Shown here: in pieces, positions 59,947 through 64,000 of the stretch
How the letters are laid out: each line of letters begins with the position of its first letter
How positions within the stretch are numbered: the stretch's first letter is position 1
Assembly: GCF_945859705.1 (NCBI RefSeq)
Contig: NC_079135.1
Location: forward strand, 126,412,551-126,476,550
DNA length: 64,000 nt
Direction of reading: 5' to 3'
Source of the DNA: Episyrphus balteatus
Lineage: Eukaryota > Arthropoda > Insecta > Diptera > Syrphidae
Notes under the pieces: generated by a model
What the model was told of the DNA's origin: nothing
What the model saw: only the letters and a program-made list of their open reading frames with translations
Databases searched by the model: none
Made by a program: the position numbers and the translations under genes

Positions 59947-60618
59947 ATTGTTGATTTTCTAAGAAACAGTGGCTCAGTAGACTTGTTCGCCTTTAGTCCA
60001 TACAAAAATTTGGCGTTTCGTTCCTATGGTTCTTACTTCATCTAACACTTAAAAATCCAATTATAGTAAAACAATTTCTATAAAAAATATGGACTGATAC
60101 TTAAGTTTTGTTTAGTTTTTTTTGTTGTTATTTGGGCTTTGAGGGTAGGTAAGGTTAGGTTAGGTTAAGTAGAAATGGCTGTCAGGAAAGCGACTGATAC
60201 CACTTATTGGTGTGTTGTGATACCGTGATTTTGCAAGGAACTTCCTCACTAATTAAACAAGTTGGAGCCTTTAATAAAGCGCTGGAGGTTGAAGATGTCA
60301 ATATTGATTGGTTCACTAGTATCTTTTAAAAATAATTTTTCCAAGTGTAATTTACGTATAAAGAGCAGGACATGAGCAGAGAAGATGTTGGATTGTTTCT
60401 TCTTCTTCCTCATCAAAGCAACTTCTACAAAAGTCGTTTCAGACTACGCGTGTCTACATATGACGCAGAGTCCTGTTAGGACACCAATTACGGAATTGAT
60501 ATGAAACCTGCTTAGAGACAATAGATTTTTTAACGTTTTGGATCTAGCCTAGGCCTGATCTGCTTGGTCGATTGGCATGTTGTAATGTTTGACCATCTTT
60601 TGTTTACTGCCTCTATAG

Positions 60619-62181
60619 TAGAGTGGAGCGTTTTTGGAATTTTCTTTCAGATCACTGCGTGCAACTCATGGTTTATGCCTTGTGCTCTTCTGAACATATT
60701 CTGATACTTTTTTTTATTCGACAATGGAAAAATAAAAATCGGGAAGCCTCTGAAGATTGCTCGTATTTCACGAAAATCGATATTTTCTGAGGCGTTAGAA
60801 CCCATCTGAATTGACTTAATCTTTTTCATTTCACTACCAACTGCTCATAACCTATGCTGAGTGATCTCTAGTACCAGATCTGAACCCCTGTTTTGAGTCG
60901 TTAATGGAAAAAACGAAATCGGGAAGGCTCCGAAAAATGCACATTTTCGCAAAAATTCAGATTTTTTAAATTGTATAAAATCCCACACAGAACAAATTTC
61001 TTTTACAACTTGTTTGTATTTGCTATATTTGTGAGAACCTCATTGAACCTTATAAGCTATGGAGCACTCAAACTGAGAACTTTTCTGTAATATTGACGTC
61101 GTTTATGGGGGATTTAAGAAGATGCTACTTTGACATCCCCTGACCCATTTCAATAGAATTTTAAACTCTAATACTACACTTAAAAACTTCGTTAATAAAT
61201 TTAATTTTTATATATAACACTAACCTTTGTAACTGCGTTTAATTTATGTCGATATCTTAGTTCAATCCTTAGATATTTGACATTTAGGTGTTTCCATAAT
61301 TCTTGTCCATGCTTAATTTTTTTTTAACTTTACCTGCAGACGGTTTTCTTAAATACCATACAATCTTTTGTTTTCCACAAACTTTTGTTTTTAATATTGT
61401 TAAATTCATAAAAATAAATCGTTAAACGGTATAATTATTACGCCATTTTGACTTCAAAATAAAAATTTAGCATGGGCAAGAAAATAGTATAGGCAAGAAT
61501 TATGGAAACACCTAAATGTCAAATATCTAAGGATTGAACTAAGATATCGACATAAATTAAACGCAGTTACAAAGGTTAGTGTTATATATAAAAATTAAAT
61601 TTATTAACGAAGTTTTTAAGTGTAGTATTAGAGTTTAAAATTCTATTGAAATGGGTCAGGGGATGTCAAAGTAGCATCTTCTTAAATCCCCCATAAACGA
61701 CGTCAATATTACAGAAAAGTTCTCAGTTTGAGTGCTCCATAGCTTATAAGGTTCAATGAGGTTCTCACAAATATAGCAAATACAAACAAGTTGTAAAAGA
61801 AATTTGTTCTGTGTGGGATTTTATACAATTTAAAAAATCTGAATTTTTGCGAAAATGTGCATTTTTCGGAGCCTTCCCGATTTCGTTTTTTCCATTAACG
61901 ACTCAAAATAGGGGTTCAGATCTGGTACTAGAGATCACTCAGCATAAGTTATGAGCAGTTGGTAGTGAAATGAAAAAGATTAAGTTAATTCAGATGGGTT
62001 CTAACGCCTCAGAAAATATCGATTTTCGTGAAATACGAGCAATCTTCAGAGGCTTCCCGATTTTTATTTTTCCATTGTCGAATAAAAAAAAAGTATCAGA
62101 ATATGTTCAGAAGAGCACAAGGCATAAACCATGAGTTGCACGCAGTGATCTGAAAGAAAAGTCCAAAAACGCTCCACTCTA
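60619..62181. mobile_element. 1563-bp palindromic hAT-like foldback element
   Basis: Arms of about 700 bp are near-identical inverted copies about a centre at 61400, separated by a spacer of roughly 150 bases. The ends are TAGAGTGGAGCGTTTTTGGA and its complement. CTCTATAG lies exactly outside both ends (60611-60618 and 62182-62189), an 8-bp target duplication. End type (YAGNG) and duplication length match the 21610-22949 element, though the sequences differ. One arm has a 17-base extra stretch near the spacer. It lies in an intron of the PGAP2-like gene, and no transposase is present. Confidence 0.9.
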
Positions 62182-63571
62182 CTCTATAGGTTCTTGCTTC
62201 AGCATAAGTTTGCATGTTACGTTATACTAATATTTGCTTTGTTAGGTGAAATTGTTATTAGAGTTCCATTCCATTTTGGGTTAAAAAACTGTTAATTTTC
62301 TTTGAGAATTTTGATAAATTTGATTGCATTTTAAAATTTGACATTTTAATAATCTAAAATGCATCACTTGAATTCGCTAACATATAGCTATACTTTTAAA
62401 AACTTAAAAATGCAAACGCTTTAAAATCTCGAAACATGAAAAATGGACTTAAACCACTTTTAAATAAAATTGCTCATATTCAGCTTTAAGTCCAACTTAG
62501 GTAGATTTTTTGACAAAAATCTAATGTGAACTATATCCAGCCATATTTACCATTAAAACTGGAAAGGTTTTCGCCCGTGGCCAGGTTAACACCTATTTTC
62601 ATTTGTTATTAGCCTGGCCACGAGAAAAAAAATTGCAGTTGCAATCAATGGTTAAAATTTGAATCTTACTTCGGGCCAATTCCAGTCTAATGATCGTTTA
62701 AGCAATTGTAAAACACTATTTGTTTTGCTTCTACAAATTCTAGGGGCTAGACATTCATGTAAAATATCATATCTCAGACTTTCGCCAAGATGAATTTTCG
62801 TCTAAACAGCTAGTGTAATTATTATCCACAAATTAAATCAGAGAATACAACACAAACATTGCTGTTATTTATCCAAAGTTATCTCGTTTAATAATTTCAC
62901 AAATTAGTGTGAACCTTAGACCCTCACGACTGCATTTTATCTATCTGAATCTTTGTGTTGAGATGTATAATCTTCTAATGCACCTAATTTTACCTAATTA
63001 CAAACAATGATATTAATTAGCCAACTTACAAAAATTAGAACCTCAAAACAAATTTACATATTCAATTATTATTATTTTAATTTTAAACACATGCCTTTCT
63101 TAGTTATCAAAATAGAATAATTAATATGACAGTAATTTGACAACAAAAATATTATAGACATATCTAATTTGTTCAACAAATTTTACGTATACCATAAATA
63201 CAACAAAAAACAATATAATTAGCTTCAATATGTCGTAGTTCAATACTAAACAACTATAGCTTTGCTTAGTATTATACAATTCATTTAGCATCAATTGGAT
63301 TGCGGCAATTTTGTTTTCCTCGTGCCAACCCATCTCTCAATTAATCATATCATCTGAATAAATATACTGCATTTTTGCTATATACCAATGAAATACTTTT
63401 GTTTACCTTTGGCATAGAGAATTTCAATACCAAACAACCCTCTTTTATAGTAAATGTAAAAATATACAATGTACCCCCAGGGCACTGCCATTCATGGATA
63501 GGCAACAGAACAGAATATCTAATAGAAAACTATAAACAAAAATAATTATTTTAAATGTATTTTATACTTAC

Positions 63572-63706
63572 TCGGCAATGTGTTTCATGGACCTCATCAG
63601 CTTGGAAGACATACGCAGAGACAAAACAACACAACAATGTGAAAAGTGGAAGCATTGCGGTAACAACACAGATATCATGGAAGCTGGCTAGGAAGTGTAC
63701 AACAAA
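63572..63706 (-). CDS. PGAP2: PGAP2-like membrane protein, upstream exon (partial)
   Basis: The exon ends at 63572 with the codon CGA just before a gtaagt donor, in phase with GTC opening the next exon, so the junction reads THCR|VYNIIPS. Its translation includes HDICVVTAMLPLFTLLCC and VFQADEVHETHCR. This matches the first membrane segment and the conserved THC of PGAP2 proteins. The upstream edge is uncertain: AG acceptors would start it at 63706 or 63683, and the frame stays open to 63733 before an in-frame TGA. The first ATG in frame is at 63655-63653, inside the first membrane segment, so the real start is probably in another exon further right. Confidence 0.85.
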
Positions 63707-63733
63707 CTGCTTTTTCAAAATTGCCCCACACCG

Positions 63734-64000
63734 TCACATACGTACATGGAATTAGAAAGAAACAGAAAAAAAAAAAAAAATCAAAAACAATAATATAAAC
63801 AAATACAATTATTTCTATGAATTTTTTATTAGGTACAGAATTTTAAATTTAATGCAAAAGTACAATATAAAAATTAGGTTACAAATCAATAGATGAAAGA
63901 GAGAACAACTTTTGAGGATTGTGTTGAAGGTTTTTTTATTAATATCACCGTGAAACAAAAAACATAAATATCAAAAAATAAGATATACAAAACATTTTAT
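63734..64000. other. Probable intron or 5' region of the PGAP2-like gene
   Basis: AT-rich with an A run near 63768-63780. No further exon can be supported before the window ends. Confidence 0.4.

Larger units (their letters stand above)
58594..63571 (-). other. Intron of about 5 kb in the PGAP2-like gene
   Basis: Bounded by a gtaagt donor (63566-63571) and a ctttccatag acceptor (ending at 58594). It contains inverted-repeat elements at 59424-59946 and 60619-62181. A 10-bp inverted pair, CGTGGCCAGG (62576-62585) with its complement (62613-62622), is also present. Other parts, 62190-63571 included, are AT-rich with nothing recognised. Small open frames inside are not supported as genes. Confidence 0.8.

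Overview
This window is AT-rich animal DNA, most likely from a fly (Diptera). The evidence is a split gene with ordinary GT-AG introns, decayed Tc1/mariner and Jockey-type transposons, many short inverted-repeat elements, and CAACAACAAC/CGACGACG simple repeats of the kind common in fly regulatory DNA. The species cannot be named from the sequence.

Only one protein gene is well supported. It lies on the minus strand at the right end: a PGAP2-like (Frag1/DRAM/Sfk1 family) membrane protein. Three exons lie at 57779-58593 and an upstream exon at 63572-63706, separated by an intron of about 5 kb. Its true 5' end is not resolved and may lie beyond the window. The remaining 57 kb looks like intergenic DNA or a very large intron. 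No other open frame reads like a conserved protein.

Layout. 1-12 kb: decayed Tc1/mariner and LINE reverse-transcriptase remnants, a 238-bp element with 9-bp target duplications, and a tRNA-like SINE. 12.5-19.9 kb: unusually dense TTTGACA/TGTCAAA sites, including a perfect TALE-homeodomain-type palindrome, and a decayed minisatellite. 15-33.6 kb: a 15-bp motif, YRTTGGGCGCCAYTT, whose 10-bp core occurs 20 times exactly. Its orientation is segmental: plus, then six minus, then twelve plus, switching at 24.26 kb. I cannot explain it with a known feature. 21.6-23 kb and 31-40 kb: long palindromic foldback elements, several nested. 40.5-42.7 kb: GC-richer, GAGA-rich DNA of promoter/enhancer character; similar islands lie near 20, 25, 29.5 and 35.5 kb. 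44.9-46.7 kb: a broken Jockey/CR1-like LINE on the minus strand. 46.8-53.6 kb: very AT-rich DNA with one LINE remnant. 53.6-56.2 kb: a hAT-type element containing two further elements, then a mariner remnant. 57.8-64 kb: the PGAP2-like gene, whose large intron holds two more inverted-repeat elements.

The strongest novel signal is the oriented motif array. The strongest structural signal is the family of long near-perfect palindromes, at least two of which have exact 8-bp target duplications and so are insertions rather than chance inversions.
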